Below, one piece after another: positions 1-7,688 of a DNA stretch of 21,529 nucleotides. How positions within the stretch are numbered: the first letter of the stretch is position 1; each line of letters begins with the position of its first letter. The position numbers were made by a program, and so were the translations under genes. Below the pieces are notes generated by a model. It was not told the DNA's origin, ran no database searches, and saw only the letters and a program-made list of their open reading frames with translations. The stretch covers positions 1 to 21,529 of the forward strand of contig CAJUKF010000046.1 in NCBI GenBank assembly GCA_910587355.1. The letters run 5' to 3'. This DNA comes from an uncultured Muribaculaceae bacterium (GTDB lineage: Bacteria > Bacteroidota > Bacteroidia > Bacteroidales > Muribaculaceae).

Positions 1-883
1 CCTTGGCCTGACGTGCCTTGGGAGCCATGCGCACCCATTCGAGCTCGCGTTCGAGTGTCTTGCGGCGCTTCGATGCCTGCTTTTCCTCCTGAGCCATACG
101 TTTGGTCTTCTGGTCGAGCCATGATGAATAATTGCCTTTCCATGGAATACCTTCGCCTCGGTCGAGTTCGAGAATCCAGCCGGCCACATGGTCGAGGAAA
201 TAGCGGTCGTGGGTAATGGCAATCACAGTGCCCTGATACTGCTGCAGATGCTGTTCGAGCCAGTCGATCGACTCAGCGTCAAGGTGGTTGGTGGGCTCGT
301 CGAGCAGAAGCACGTCGGGCTGCTGAAGCAACAGACGGCATAGAGCCACTCGGCGCCGCTCGCCGCCCGAGAGAGTTGCAATCTTCTGGTCGTCGGGCGG
401 ACACTGCAGCGCATCCATGGCGCGTTCAAGACGCGAATCGATGTTCCAGGCATCTGTTGCATCGAGTTTGTCCTGAAGCTCGGCCTGACGGGCAATCAGA
501 GCATCCATCTTGTCAGGGTCTTCAAGGACTTCGGGGTCACCGAAAGCCTCGTTCACCTTGTCGAACTCTGCAAGAAGGTCCATAATCGGCTGCACGCCCT
601 CGCGCACCACATCAATCACTGTCTTCTCAGGGTCGAGTTTGGGGTCCTGCTCAAGGTATCCGACAGTATAGCCGGGAGCCCATACGACTTCGCCGCGGTA
701 ATCTTTGTCAATTCCGGCGATGATTTTGAGCAACGACGACTTACCTGCGCCGTTGAGACCTATGATGCCGATTTTGGCACCGTAGAAAAAGGAGAGGTAT
801 ATGTCTTTGAGAACTTGTTTCTGGGGCGGATAAATCTTGCTCACGCCCACCATCGAGAAAATTACTTTTTTATCGTCGGCCAT
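1..883 (-). CDS. ettA: Energy-dependent translational throttle protein EttA (ABC-F ATPase), 3' end cut by window edge
   Basis: Translating the minus strand from the ATG at 883 gives 294 residues with no stop before the edge, about half of the usual ~555-residue EttA. EttA is a cytosolic ABC-F ATPase that binds the ribosomal E site and gates entry into elongation according to the ATP/ADP state; it has no membrane domain. Seen in the first ATPase domain: Walker A GLNGAGKSS (about residues 42-50), signature LSGGERRRVALCRLLL (171-186), Walker B VLLLDEPTNHLD (191-202) and the switch histidine in ITHDR (225). A charged linker rich in Lys, Arg and Glu begins around residue 257. The N-terminal MADDKKVIFSMVGVSK and the short EttA-type arm between Walker A and the signature favour EttA over Uup or vancomycin-type ABC-F proteins. 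It lies 63 bases after def on the same strand, so is probably the last gene of the ruvX-def-ettA unit. The second ATPase domain is not visible. Confidence 0.93.
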   Translation of the reverse strand, partial: MADDKKVIFSMVGVSKIYPPQKQVLKDIYLSFFYGAKIGIIGLNGAGKSSLLKIIAGIDKDYRGEVVWAPGYTVGYLEQDPKLDPEKTVIDVVREGVQPIMDLLAEFDKVNEAFGDPEVLEDPDKMDALIARQAELQDKLDATDAWNIDSRLERAMDALQCPPDDQKIATLSGGERRRVALCRLLLQQPDVLLLDEPTNHLDAESIDWLEQHLQQYQGTVIAITHDRYFLDHVAGWILELDRGEGIPWKGNYSSWLDQKTKRMAQEEKQASKRRKTLERELEWVRMAPKARQAK

Positions 884-946
884 GCCTTTATAGGTAGTGG
901 GTTAAGTAATGGATATTATATGTTTATGCTCTCTGAACGCACCCTT

Positions 947-1516
947 TTAATGACGCTTTGCCGCAGGAGCGAAGCGCACGGGATAGTCGACCGACACGCG
1001 GCCGGTCACTATGTCGTTGAGTTTGCGGCGGATGAGCTGCTTGCGGATAGCTGAGATATGGTCGGTGAACACTTTGCCTTCGAGGTGGTCGCACTCGTGC
1101 TGCACTATGCGGGCGAGGAAGCCCGAGATTTCTTCTTCGTGCGGCTGCATGTCTTCGTCGAGCCAGCGGAGACGTACATGCTCCACACGCGGTACGTTCT
1201 CACTCACTCCGGGAAGACTGAGACAGCCTTCGGCCCGGCTTATTTTATCGCCGTCGAGCACCTCGACCTCGGGGTTCACAAGAGTGAACTTGCGACCGGC
1301 GCATTCGGGAAAAGCCTCGGCTACGGGGTCGGCGTCAATCACTACCAGACGGATGCTCTTGCCTATCTGCGGAGCGGCAAGGCCCACGCCTTCCGACTCG
1401 TACATGGCGGCGAACATGTCTTTCACAAGGTCTTTCAGTCCGGGAAAGTCCTGCGGCACGTCTTCTGCCTGCTGGCGGAGCACCGGATGACCATAGAGAT
1501 ATACAGGGAGTTTCAT
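947..1516 (-). CDS. def: Peptide deformylase
   Basis: This 189-residue protein removes the formyl group from the initiator methionine of nascent proteins; it is a cytosolic metalloenzyme, usually with Fe2+. All three family motifs are intact: GVGLAAPQIG (residues 43-52), EGCLSLPG (96-103, metal ligand Cys98) and QHECDHLEG (139-147, metal ligands His140 and His144, catalytic Glu141). The EGCLS form and the length fit type I bacterial deformylases. The start MKLPVYLYGHPVLR is the usual N-terminus, so the ATG at 1516 is well supported. It follows ruvX by 28 bases on the same strand, an arrangement I associate with Bacteroidetes, and precedes ettA, which makes a small translation/replication housekeeping operon. 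The C-terminal tail after about residue 165 is variable in the family. Confidence 0.97.
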   Translation of the reverse strand: MKLPVYLYGHPVLRQQAEDVPQDFPGLKDLVKDMFAAMYESEGVGLAAPQIGKSIRLVVIDADPVAEAFPECAGRKFTLVNPEVEVLDGDKISRAEGCLSLPGVSENVPRVEHVRLRWLDEDMQPHEEEISGFLARIVQHECDHLEGKVFTDHISAIRKQLIRRKLNDIVTGRVSVDYPVRFAPAAKRH

Positions 1517-1544
1517 TGCGGTTTTTATTTAGTATCACCGTGTA

Positions 1545-1973
1545 TCAGTTTTCGCTCTGATAGGCACGGCTCGAAAGATAATCGTTGAGGATAATGGTGG
1601 CTGATATTTCGTCTACAAGGGCCTTGTCGCGTCGGGCCATTTTGCCGAGGCCTCCGTCGAGCATGGCCTTATGGGCGAGCACCGACGTGAAGCGCTCGTC
1701 GAACGGCACTATTTCAATATCGGGAATTGCCTTATGAAGCCTGTCAATCGCCGGACGCAGATAGCGCGTCGACTCCGACGGACGCCCGTGCATGTCGCGC
1801 GGCTCGCCGACTACAATCAGGTCAATGCCGTTTTCGGCCCGGTATTTTTTTATGAAATCAATCAGCTCATGGGTAGGCACAGTGGCGACACCCGACGCGA
1901 TGATGCGCATCGGGTCGGTCGCGGCGATGCCGCAACGCTTACGTCCGAAATCAATAGCGAGTATCCGTCCCAT
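1545..1973 (-). CDS. ruvX: Putative pre-16S rRNA nuclease / Holliday junction resolvase-like YqgF (RuvX)
   Basis: The 142-residue product has the RNase H-like fold of the YqgF/RuvX family. These are small cytosolic nucleases implicated in maturation of the 16S rRNA 5' end, and annotated as resolvases because of their RuvC-like fold. Seen: the N-terminal strand MGRILAIDFGRKRCG with the catalytic Asp8, VVGEPRDMHGRPS with Glu57, and the C-terminal DEISATIILNDYL helix with Asp121, which completes the acidic triad. The length is normal. The first residue of the conserved block is the ATG at 1973, so the start is firm. A near-perfect Bacteroidetes promoter ends only about 10 bases upstream, which implies an almost leaderless mRNA. 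It is the first gene of the run ruvX, def, ettA. Confidence 0.95.
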   Translation of the reverse strand: MGRILAIDFGRKRCGIAATDPMRIIASGVATVPTHELIDFIKKYRAENGIDLIVVGEPRDMHGRPSESTRYLRPAIDRLHKAIPDIEIVPFDERFTSVLAHKAMLDGGLGKMARRDKALVDEISATIILNDYLSSRAYQSEN

Positions 1974-1982
1974 TTTCTACCG

Positions 1983-2013
1983 CAAAGTTACAAAATTTAC
2001 TGCATTTTACAAA
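1983..2013 (-). promoter_or_regulatory. Bacteroidetes-type promoter of ruvX-def
   Basis: On the minus strand a TTTG box (2013-2010) is followed by 19 bases and TAACTTTG (1990-1983), an exact match to TTTG-N19-TAnnTTTG. Transcription would start at about 1978-1976, within a few bases of the ruvX ATG at 1973. The -33 box directly abuts the stem of the ald terminator. Confidence 0.85.
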
Positions 2014-2050
2014 ATCTGCGCTCCGCGGTCACATGCCTTGGAGCGCAGAT
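2014..2050 (-). terminator. Rho-independent terminator of ald
   Basis: A perfect 11-base stem (ATCTGCGCTCC at 2014-2024 with GGAGCGCAGAT at 2040-2050) encloses a 15-base loop. On the minus strand it is followed by TTTTG. It lies about 40 bases after the ald stop codon. Its T-tract overlaps the -33 box of the ruvX promoter. Confidence 0.8.
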
Positions 2051-2091
2051 ATTTTATGGATTATATGCCGGAGCCGTCATCCGGCTTACGG

Positions 2092-3198
2092 TCAGAGTTC
2101 AAGCGGAGTGTAAGGCTTGTCCCATGCCTCGGCTACGGCCTTGAACACTATTTTGCCGTCGACGATGTTGACGCCCGGCTCAAGGCCCGGGTCTGCGCGG
2201 CATGCTTCTTTCCAGCCTTTGTCGGCAATGAGAAGCGCGTAAGGAAGTGTGGCATTGGTCAGTGCGAGGGTAGATGTGAACGGCACGGCGCCGGGTATAT
2301 TCGCCACGGCATAATGCACTATACCGTCGACGGTGTACACCGGGTCGGAGTGTGTGGTCGGATGCGATGTCTCGAAGCATCCGCCCTGGTCAATGGCTAC
2401 ATCGACGAGCACTGTTCCGCGGCGCATAAGCGACAGTATGTCGGCCGTCACAAGATGCGGAGCTTTGGCGCCGGGGATGAGAACGGAGCCTATCACGAGG
2501 TCTGTCGTCGGAAGCTCGGCTTCTATATTATGACGCGACGAATATAGTGTCTTCACGTTCCTGGGCATTGTCGCAGCCACGTTGCGCAGTGTCGGCAGCG
2601 ATATGTCGGCAATAGTGACATCGGCGCCGAGACCGGCGGCCATAAGAGCGGCGTTGCGGCCTACAACACCGGCTCCGAGCACGAGCACTTTGGCAGGCTT
2701 CACGCCCGGAACGCCGCCCAGCAGTATTCCGCGTCCGCTCTGGGGCTTCTCGAGAAAACGTGCGCCTTCCTGAACCGACATGCGGCCGGCGACCTCGCTC
2801 ATGGGCACGAGCAGCGGAAGACTTCCGTCACGGCCCTTCACGGTCTCATAGGCGATGCATATGGCACCGCTTGCAAGCATGGCTTCGGTAAGTGCCAAAT
2901 CGCTCGCGAAGTGGAAGTAAGTGAACAGCAGCTGACCCGGACGTACAAGCTTATATTCCGGCTCAATCGGTTCTTTCACCTTGATAATCATGTCGGCAAC
3001 GGCATATACAGCCTCGATATCGGGGAGGATGACGGCACCGGCGCAGACATACTCGTCATCGGCGAATCCGCTGCCCTCGCCTGCTGTATGCTGTACATAG
3101 ACTGTATGGCCGTGAGCTACGAGTTCACGAACCCCTGCCGGGGTCATGCCTACACGATTCTCGTTGTTTTTGATTTCTTTTGGAATACCGATAATCAT
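2092..3198 (-). CDS. ald: Alanine dehydrogenase (NAD+)
   Basis: This 368-residue cytosolic enzyme reversibly converts L-alanine, NAD+ and water to pyruvate, NADH and ammonium, linking alanine to carbon and nitrogen metabolism. Seen: N-terminal MIIGIPKEIKNNENRVGMTP with Arg15, IIKVKEP with the substrate Lys75, TYFHFASD with the catalytic His96, and the dinucleotide loop VLVLGAGVVG (residues 171-180). The conserved C-terminal block PVYTVDGIVHYAVANIPGAV is also present. All catalytic residues known for the family are there. An in-frame ATG lies further upstream at 3255, but it would sit inside the promoter, and the family N-terminus begins at the ATG at 3198, so I use that start. The gene is monocistronic, with its own promoter and terminator. 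Confidence 0.96.
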   Translation of the reverse strand: MIIGIPKEIKNNENRVGMTPAGVRELVAHGHTVYVQHTAGEGSGFADDEYVCAGAVILPDIEAVYAVADMIIKVKEPIEPEYKLVRPGQLLFTYFHFASDLALTEAMLASGAICIAYETVKGRDGSLPLLVPMSEVAGRMSVQEGARFLEKPQSGRGILLGGVPGVKPAKVLVLGAGVVGRNAALMAAGLGADVTIADISLPTLRNVAATMPRNVKTLYSSRHNIEAELPTTDLVIGSVLIPGAKAPHLVTADILSLMRRGTVLVDVAIDQGGCFETSHPTTHSDPVYTVDGIVHYAVANIPGAVPFTSTLALTNATLPYALLIADKGWKEACRADPGLEPGVNIVDGKIVFKAVAEAWDKPYTPLEL

Positions 3199-3224
3199 GG
3201 TAAATAGTTTTAAAGTTAACACGC

Positions 3225-3255
3225 CAAATTTAATGAGAATCATTTGTATCCGCAA
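3225..3255 (-). promoter_or_regulatory. Bacteroidetes-type promoter of ald
   Basis: On the minus strand TTG (3255-3253), 20 bases, then TAAATTTG (3232-3225) matches the TTG-N19-21-TAnnTTTG pattern. The predicted start near 3219 gives a leader of about 20 A/T-rich bases before the ATG at 3198. It also argues against the longer reading frame that begins at 3255. Confidence 0.75.
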
Positions 3256-3419
3256 TATTTCTCAAAAATTTTTTTGCATTTTTTAAACATGGAAAGTCGA
3301 TGTACTCAAGCCTGTCCACAAGCGGATATAATCAAACTTTAATAGCATCTGTGTTGTTTTATATCTGAAATCATAAAGTTAAAATAATAACAAATAAAAC
3401 TATCAATAAACACTACATT

Positions 3420-4742
3420 ATGAATTACGCACCTCTTCAAGGCATCAAGGTTGTCGACTTCACAAGCGTGCAGTCCGGCCCTTCATGCACACAGCTATTA
3501 GCATGGCTCGGCGCCGAAGTAATAAAAATCGAACGTCCCGGTGTCGGTGACGCAACCCGTAAAGAACTTCAGTTCCTTCCCGACGAACCCAGCTACTATT
3601 TCCTTCAGCTTAATTCCGATAAAAAATCTATCGCCCTCGATGCAGCGACACCCGACGGCAAGGAAATCCTTACGAAACTTATCCAGAATGCTGATATCTT
3701 TATCGAGAATCTCCACCCCGGAGCCATGGATAAACTCGGCTTCAGCTGGGAGGACGTGCACAAAATCAATCCCCGCTGTATCTACGGCACTATCAAGGGC
3801 TTCCCGGTAAGTTCGAAATACGCCAACCTCAAGGCCTATGAGCCTGTGGCACAGGTCACGGCTGCGGCTGCCTCCACTACCGGCTGGTATGAAGGCGAGT
3901 ACAACATCCCCACCCAGAGCGGTGCCGCCCTCGGCGACTCCAACACCGGCATGCACCTCACAATCGGCATTCTCGCCGCACTCGTACAGCGTGAGAAGAC
4001 CGGCGAAGGCGTATATGTCTACCAGTCAATGCACAACGCCTGTCTCAACCTCTGCCGTATCAAGACTCGCGACCAGCTTACGCTCGACCGCATCGGCTAT
4101 CTCACCCAGTTCCCCCAGTACCCCAACGAGAAATTCCCCGACTATGTGCCGCGTTCGGGCAACCAGGAAGGTTCTGGCGTACTCGGCTGGACATACAAGT
4201 GCAAAGGCTGGGAGACTGACCCCAACGCCTATGCATACGTGATTCTGCAGCGCGGCGCCAAAGACTTCGAACTCGCATGCAAGGCTCTCGGATTCGAGGA
4301 CTGGCTTACCAACCCCGACTTCAACACAGCCGACGCCCGCGACCGTCACAAACAGGAAATCTGGGCCCGTATCCAGACATGGTGTATCGACAAGACCAAA
4401 TATGAGGTTACCGACATTCTGTCGAAGGCCGGCGTCCCCGTGGCTCCTGTCCTCTCCACCAAGGAAATCATGGACGACGAGTCTCTCTACGACGGCAATA
4501 CCCTCGTCAAAATCGACCAGGGAGGCAAAATCGGCACTTTCGTCACTGTAGGCGTGCCTTTCACCCTCTCCAACTATCAGCCTACATACGGCCCGTGTCC
4601 TACTCTGGGCGGTAACACCGACGAAATTCTTACCTCGCTCGGCTTCACTGCCGAACAGCAGGCCGCCTTCAAGGCCAACGGCACAACCGCTCCCCTGCCT
4701 AAACCGGCAGCTCCCAAAGCACCGGAAGCGCCTGCCAAATAA
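3420..4742 (+). CDS. frc: Formyl-CoA:oxalate CoA-transferase
   Basis: A family III CoA-transferase of 440 residues that moves CoA from formyl-CoA to oxalate, giving oxalyl-CoA and formate in the cytosol. By memory it closely follows E. coli YfdW throughout (VDFTSVQSGPSCTQLLAW, IKIERPGVGD, LGDSNTGMHL, KCKGWETDPNAYAY). The catalytic aspartate is Asp173 in GDSNTGMH, and Gln18 of the SVQSG motif is present. Two oddities stand out. The glycine loop that is GGGGQ in YfdW and in Oxalobacter Frc reads EGSGV here (residues 250-254) at the same alignment length. The last ~20 residues form a Pro/Ala/Lys-rich tail, making the protein about 24 residues longer than YfdW. oxc follows 20 bases downstream. 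No clean TAnnTTTG promoter is visible in the A/T-rich 164-base upstream gap. Confidence 0.95.
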   Translation: MNYAPLQGIKVVDFTSVQSGPSCTQLLAWLGAEVIKIERPGVGDATRKELQFLPDEPSYYFLQLNSDKKSIALDAATPDGKEILTKLIQNADIFIENLHPGAMDKLGFSWEDVHKINPRCIYGTIKGFPVSSKYANLKAYEPVAQVTAAAASTTGWYEGEYNIPTQSGAALGDSNTGMHLTIGILAALVQREKTGEGVYVYQSMHNACLNLCRIKTRDQLTLDRIGYLTQFPQYPNEKFPDYVPRSGNQEGSGVLGWTYKCKGWETDPNAYAYVILQRGAKDFELACKALGFEDWLTNPDFNTADARDRHKQEIWARIQTWCIDKTKYEVTDILSKAGVPVAPVLSTKEIMDDESLYDGNTLVKIDQGGKIGTFVTVGVPFTLSNYQPTYGPCPTLGGNTDEILTSLGFTAEQQAAFKANGTTAPLPKPAAPKAPEAPAK

Positions 4743-4762
4743 CCGATTCTAAATTTGAAACT

Positions 4763-6505
4763 ATGGCAACAACAACACCAACACCAGCAGCTACACCGGC
4801 TGTCCCCTCCTATCCCGAACAGGTTACAGGCATGGATATTCTGGTACGTGCGCTCCGTATGGTCGGCATCGACACCATGTACGGGCTCGTTGGCATACCC
4901 GTGACCGAAGTCGCCTATATAGCTCAGGCACGCGGCATTCGCTTTATAGGTTTCCGCCATGAGCAGCAGGCCGGCATGGCAGCCGCAACACACGGCTTCC
5001 TGACACGCACGCCCGGCGTGCTCCTCACAGTGTCGTCGCTCGGTTTTCTCAACGGTCTCACCGCCACCACCAACGCAACTGTAAACTGCTATCCGATGAT
5101 TCAAATCTCGGGCTCAAGCGTACGCGAGCCTATCGATTTGGAACAGGGCACATACGAAGGCCTCGACCAGCTCAACATAGCCAAGCCCCTCGTAAAGGCG
5201 GCATATCGCGTAAACAAACCTGAAGACATTCCCACGGCCGTTGTACGTGCCTATCGTGCAGCTGTTTCAGGCCGTCCGGGCGGTGTGTATCTCGACGTGA
5301 CCACTCCATGTCTGGGTGCTATCATGAACAAGGCCGACGCCGACAAGCTTTTCTATATGCCTGTCGACCTCTGCCCCACAATGCCCCCGGCACCTGAGGC
5401 CGTAAAACGTGCCGTAGACCTCATTGCCTCGGCAAAGCGTCCGGCTATCATCATCGGCAAAGGCGCGGCCTATGCCGGAGTGGAAGACAAGCTGAAGACA
5501 TTCGTCGACAAGACGGGCATACCCTACTTCCCCATGTCAATGGCCAAGGGCGTGCTCCCCGACGACGGGCCGCTGAGCGCTCTTTCATGCCGCTCCACAA
5601 TCATGGAGCAGGCCGATGTCGTCATTCTCGCAGGAGCACGCCTCAACTGGCTCCTCTCCCGCGGACACGGCAAGTGGAGTCCCGACACGAAATTCGTGCA
5701 GCTCGACATCGACCCCGAGGAAATCGACTGCAACCGTCCTATAGCGGCTCCTGTCGTCGGTGACCTCGCATCATCACTCGACGCTATCATCGCCCAGCTT
5801 CCGGCCAACACGGCTATGGACCCGGCGTGGGTATCGATGCTGCAGGCCCAGAGCAAGGAAAAGAATGCGAAATTCGCCGAACGCCTGACATCAAACGCTC
5901 TGGTAATGCCTATGAACCACTGGACTGCTTTAGGCGCCATCAAGCCTATCCTTGAGTCGAATCCCGACGTGATTCTGGTCAACGAAGGTGCCAATACTCT
6001 CGACGACACCCGCGACAGCATCAACATGTCGCGCCCCCGTCACCGTATCGACTGCGCCACATGGGCTATCATGGGCATGGGCATGGGGTCGGCAGTAGGC
6101 GCCGCTGTGGCTACAGGCAAGAGCGTGGTCGCTATCGAAGGCGACAGCGCCTTCGGTTTCTCCGGCATGGATTTCAGCACTATCTGCCGATTCAAGCTCC
6201 CTGTAACCGTGGTTATATTCAACAACGGCGGCATTTACAACGGTATCGGCGTGAACATGGCCGGAACATCCGACCCCGCTCCCACCACCCTCAATATCAA
6301 GGCCCGCTACGACAAGCTCGGTGACTGCTTCGGCGCAAAGAGCTACTATGTGACCTCCACCGGAGAACTCGCAACGGCACTTAAAGAGGCTATCGCATCA
6401 AAAGCTCCCGCTATCATCGACGTGCAGCTCGCCGCCGACTCGGGTAAGGAATCCGGCCATATCGGCTATCTCAACCCTGCGGCTCTCGAGAAAATCACCG
6501 TCTGA
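4763..6505 (+). CDS. oxc: Oxalyl-CoA decarboxylase (thiamine diphosphate-dependent)
   Basis: A cytosolic 580-residue enzyme that converts oxalyl-CoA to formyl-CoA and CO2, regenerating the CoA donor for Frc and consuming a proton. Seen: the N-terminal pyrimidine-binding domain with the activating Glu67 in FRHEQQAG, the middle nucleotide-binding domain (about 205-345), and the C-terminal pyrophosphate domain with the GDSAFGFSG motif (460-468) and FNNGGIYNG (486-494, including Tyr492). The ESGHI C-terminal segment that closes over the active site is also present. It matches the family over its full length. It differs by a Thr/Pro/Ala-rich N-terminal extension of about 20 residues before EQVTGMDILVRAL, which starts with the ATG at 4763. 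It is co-directional with frc and the AEC carrier; a GC-rich hairpin lies between it and the latter. Confidence 0.96.
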   Translation: MATTTPTPAATPAVPSYPEQVTGMDILVRALRMVGIDTMYGLVGIPVTEVAYIAQARGIRFIGFRHEQQAGMAAATHGFLTRTPGVLLTVSSLGFLNGLTATTNATVNCYPMIQISGSSVREPIDLEQGTYEGLDQLNIAKPLVKAAYRVNKPEDIPTAVVRAYRAAVSGRPGGVYLDVTTPCLGAIMNKADADKLFYMPVDLCPTMPPAPEAVKRAVDLIASAKRPAIIIGKGAAYAGVEDKLKTFVDKTGIPYFPMSMAKGVLPDDGPLSALSCRSTIMEQADVVILAGARLNWLLSRGHGKWSPDTKFVQLDIDPEEIDCNRPIAAPVVGDLASSLDAIIAQLPANTAMDPAWVSMLQAQSKEKNAKFAERLTSNALVMPMNHWTALGAIKPILESNPDVILVNEGANTLDDTRDSINMSRPRHRIDCATWAIMGMGMGSAVGAAVATGKSVVAIEGDSAFGFSGMDFSTICRFKLPVTVVIFNNGGIYNGIGVNMAGTSDPAPTTLNIKARYDKLGDCFGAKSYYVTSTGELATALKEAIASKAPAIIDVQLAADSGKESGHIGYLNPAALEKITV

Positions 6506-6522
6506 AAGGAAAGACAACGTTC

Positions 6523-6554
6523 CGCCCGGCCGGACATCATGCCCGTGCCGGGCG
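6523..6554 (+). terminator. Intercistronic hairpin between oxc and the AEC carrier gene
   Basis: CGCCCGGC (6523-6530) and GCCGGGCG (6547-6554) form a perfect 8-base GC stem with a 16-base loop, 17 bases after the oxc stop. It is followed only by TATTTCTAAAAC, with no real T-run, so it is more likely a partial terminator or an mRNA stability/processing element than a full stop. It could lower carrier expression relative to frc-oxc. Confidence 0.5.
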
Positions 6555-6583
6555 TATTTCTAAAACTATTTATTTAATTTACT

Positions 6584-7561
6584 ATGCTGCACATTATTCT
6601 ATACGCGATTGTCCCTATTTTCGTCGTCATGGCGCTGGGATACTTCTCGGGAAAGGCCGGAGCCTTTTCGGGACAGGATGCGCGGGTGCTCAATAAAGTC
6701 GTACTTAACTACGCACTCCCCTGTGCGCTGTTTGTATCGATTGTAAAGGCCAACCGTGCAATGCTCGCCGTCGACGCCAAGTTGTCGGTCATCACTTTTG
6801 TAGTTCTTACCGCCGCTTTCCTGCTGGTATACTTTATTTTTAAGATGTACAAAGGCAACACTGCAGCCGATGCCGCTATCGCCGCCCTTGTGAGCGGTTC
6901 TCCTACTATCGGATTCCTCGGTTTCGCAGTGCTGCAGCCTATTTTCGGCGAATCGGCTACTGTCGGTCTTGTAATCGCAATCGTCGCAATCGAAGTAAAT
7001 GCAGTCGGCATTCCTCTCGGTCTCTGGCTGCTGAACCGGGCGCAGGCATCATCGAATGCAGCTCAGAACGGCGGCAAAAAGCCAAACCCGTTCACACCTA
7101 TGTGGAACGCGCTCAAACAACCTGTGGCATGGGCGCCGATTCTCGCTGTGATTCTCGTTCTCGTGGGCGTTAAATGGCCAGCCGAACTCGACCCATCGTT
7201 CACTCTTATGTCGGGTGCCAACGCATCTCTCGCCTGCTTTGCCGCCGGCATCACCCTCTCGTCGGTTAAAGTGGTTATCAACGCTCAGGTCTGGCTTGGC
7301 GCTTTCCTCCGACTTATCTTCACTCCTTTGATTGTGCTTGCAGTCGGCATCATATTCCATATGGAACCCGCCAACCTCAAGATGCTCGTTATCGCATCGG
7401 CACTCCCCCCCGCCATGTCGGGCATCATCATCGCCAGCCGCAACAACGTATATGTGGCTACTTCCACCTCTTCACTCGCCGTCAGCACACTTCTCTTCAT
7501 GGGCACATGTCCTATGTGGCTATGGCTCAGCGACCTTGCAATCAAACAATTCCTTATGTAA
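6584..7561 (+). CDS. yfdV: AEC-family (auxin efflux carrier) transporter, YfdV-like, probable oxalate/formate carrier
   Basis: A 325-residue inner-membrane protein with about ten hydrophobic segments, in the bile/arsenite/riboflavin transporter superfamily. From memory it matches E. coli YfdV closely: LNKVVLNYALPCALFVSI near residues 36-53, SGSPTIGFLGFAVLQPIFG near 104-122, and LPPAMSGIIIASRNNVYV near the C-terminus. yfdV stands next to the oxalate genes yfdW and yfdU in E. coli, as here. That context suggests uptake of oxalate or exchange with formate, but transport by YfdV-type carriers is not something the sequence proves, and malonate or other dicarboxylates remain possible. No other oxalate transporter, such as an OxlT-like MFS protein, is in the window. 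The gene ends 53 bases before a strong bidirectional hairpin. Confidence 0.88.
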   Translation: MLHIILYAIVPIFVVMALGYFSGKAGAFSGQDARVLNKVVLNYALPCALFVSIVKANRAMLAVDAKLSVITFVVLTAAFLLVYFIFKMYKGNTAADAAIAALVSGSPTIGFLGFAVLQPIFGESATVGLVIAIVAIEVNAVGIPLGLWLLNRAQASSNAAQNGGKKPNPFTPMWNALKQPVAWAPILAVILVLVGVKWPAELDPSFTLMSGANASLACFAAGITLSSVKVVINAQVWLGAFLRLIFTPLIVLAVGIIFHMEPANLKMLVIASALPPAMSGIIIASRNNVYVATSTSSLAVSTLLFMGTCPMWLWLSDLAIKQFLM

Positions 7562-7614
7562 CACATTGACACCGGGGCTGTGAAAACGCATCCCCTGACA
7601 CATAATGAAATTTA

Positions 7615-7655
7615 AAATCCGCCGAGAGCCTTCATATCAGGACTCCGGCGGATTT
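7615..7655. terminator. Bidirectional terminator between the AEC carrier and a small gene
   Basis: AAATCCGCCG (7615-7624) pairs perfectly with CGGCGGATTT (7646-7655). On the plus strand the stem is followed by CTGTGTTTTTG, and on the minus strand by TTTTAAATTTC. It can end both the oxalate operon and the small minus-strand gene at 7689-7838. Confidence 0.8.
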
Positions 7656-7688
7656 CTGTGTTTTTGTCCGAAGTGATTCGAGTCACCC

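Noticed and set aside
1058..1588. Plus-strand open frame of 176 codons
   Set aside because: It is antisense to peptide deformylase, whose three catalytic motifs are intact on the minus strand.
1792..2547. Plus-strand open frame of 251 codons
   Set aside because: It is antisense to ruvX and ald and runs through the ald terminator and the ruvX promoter.
3199..3255. Upstream extension of alanine dehydrogenase by 19 codons
   Set aside because: The extension overlaps the promoter, and the family N-terminus MIIGIPKE starts at 3198.
3256..3419. Promoter or riboswitch upstream of frc
   Set aside because: The gap is A/T-rich, but I could not find a TTG-N19-21-TAnnTTTG match or a riboswitch-like fold; left unannotated rather than forced.
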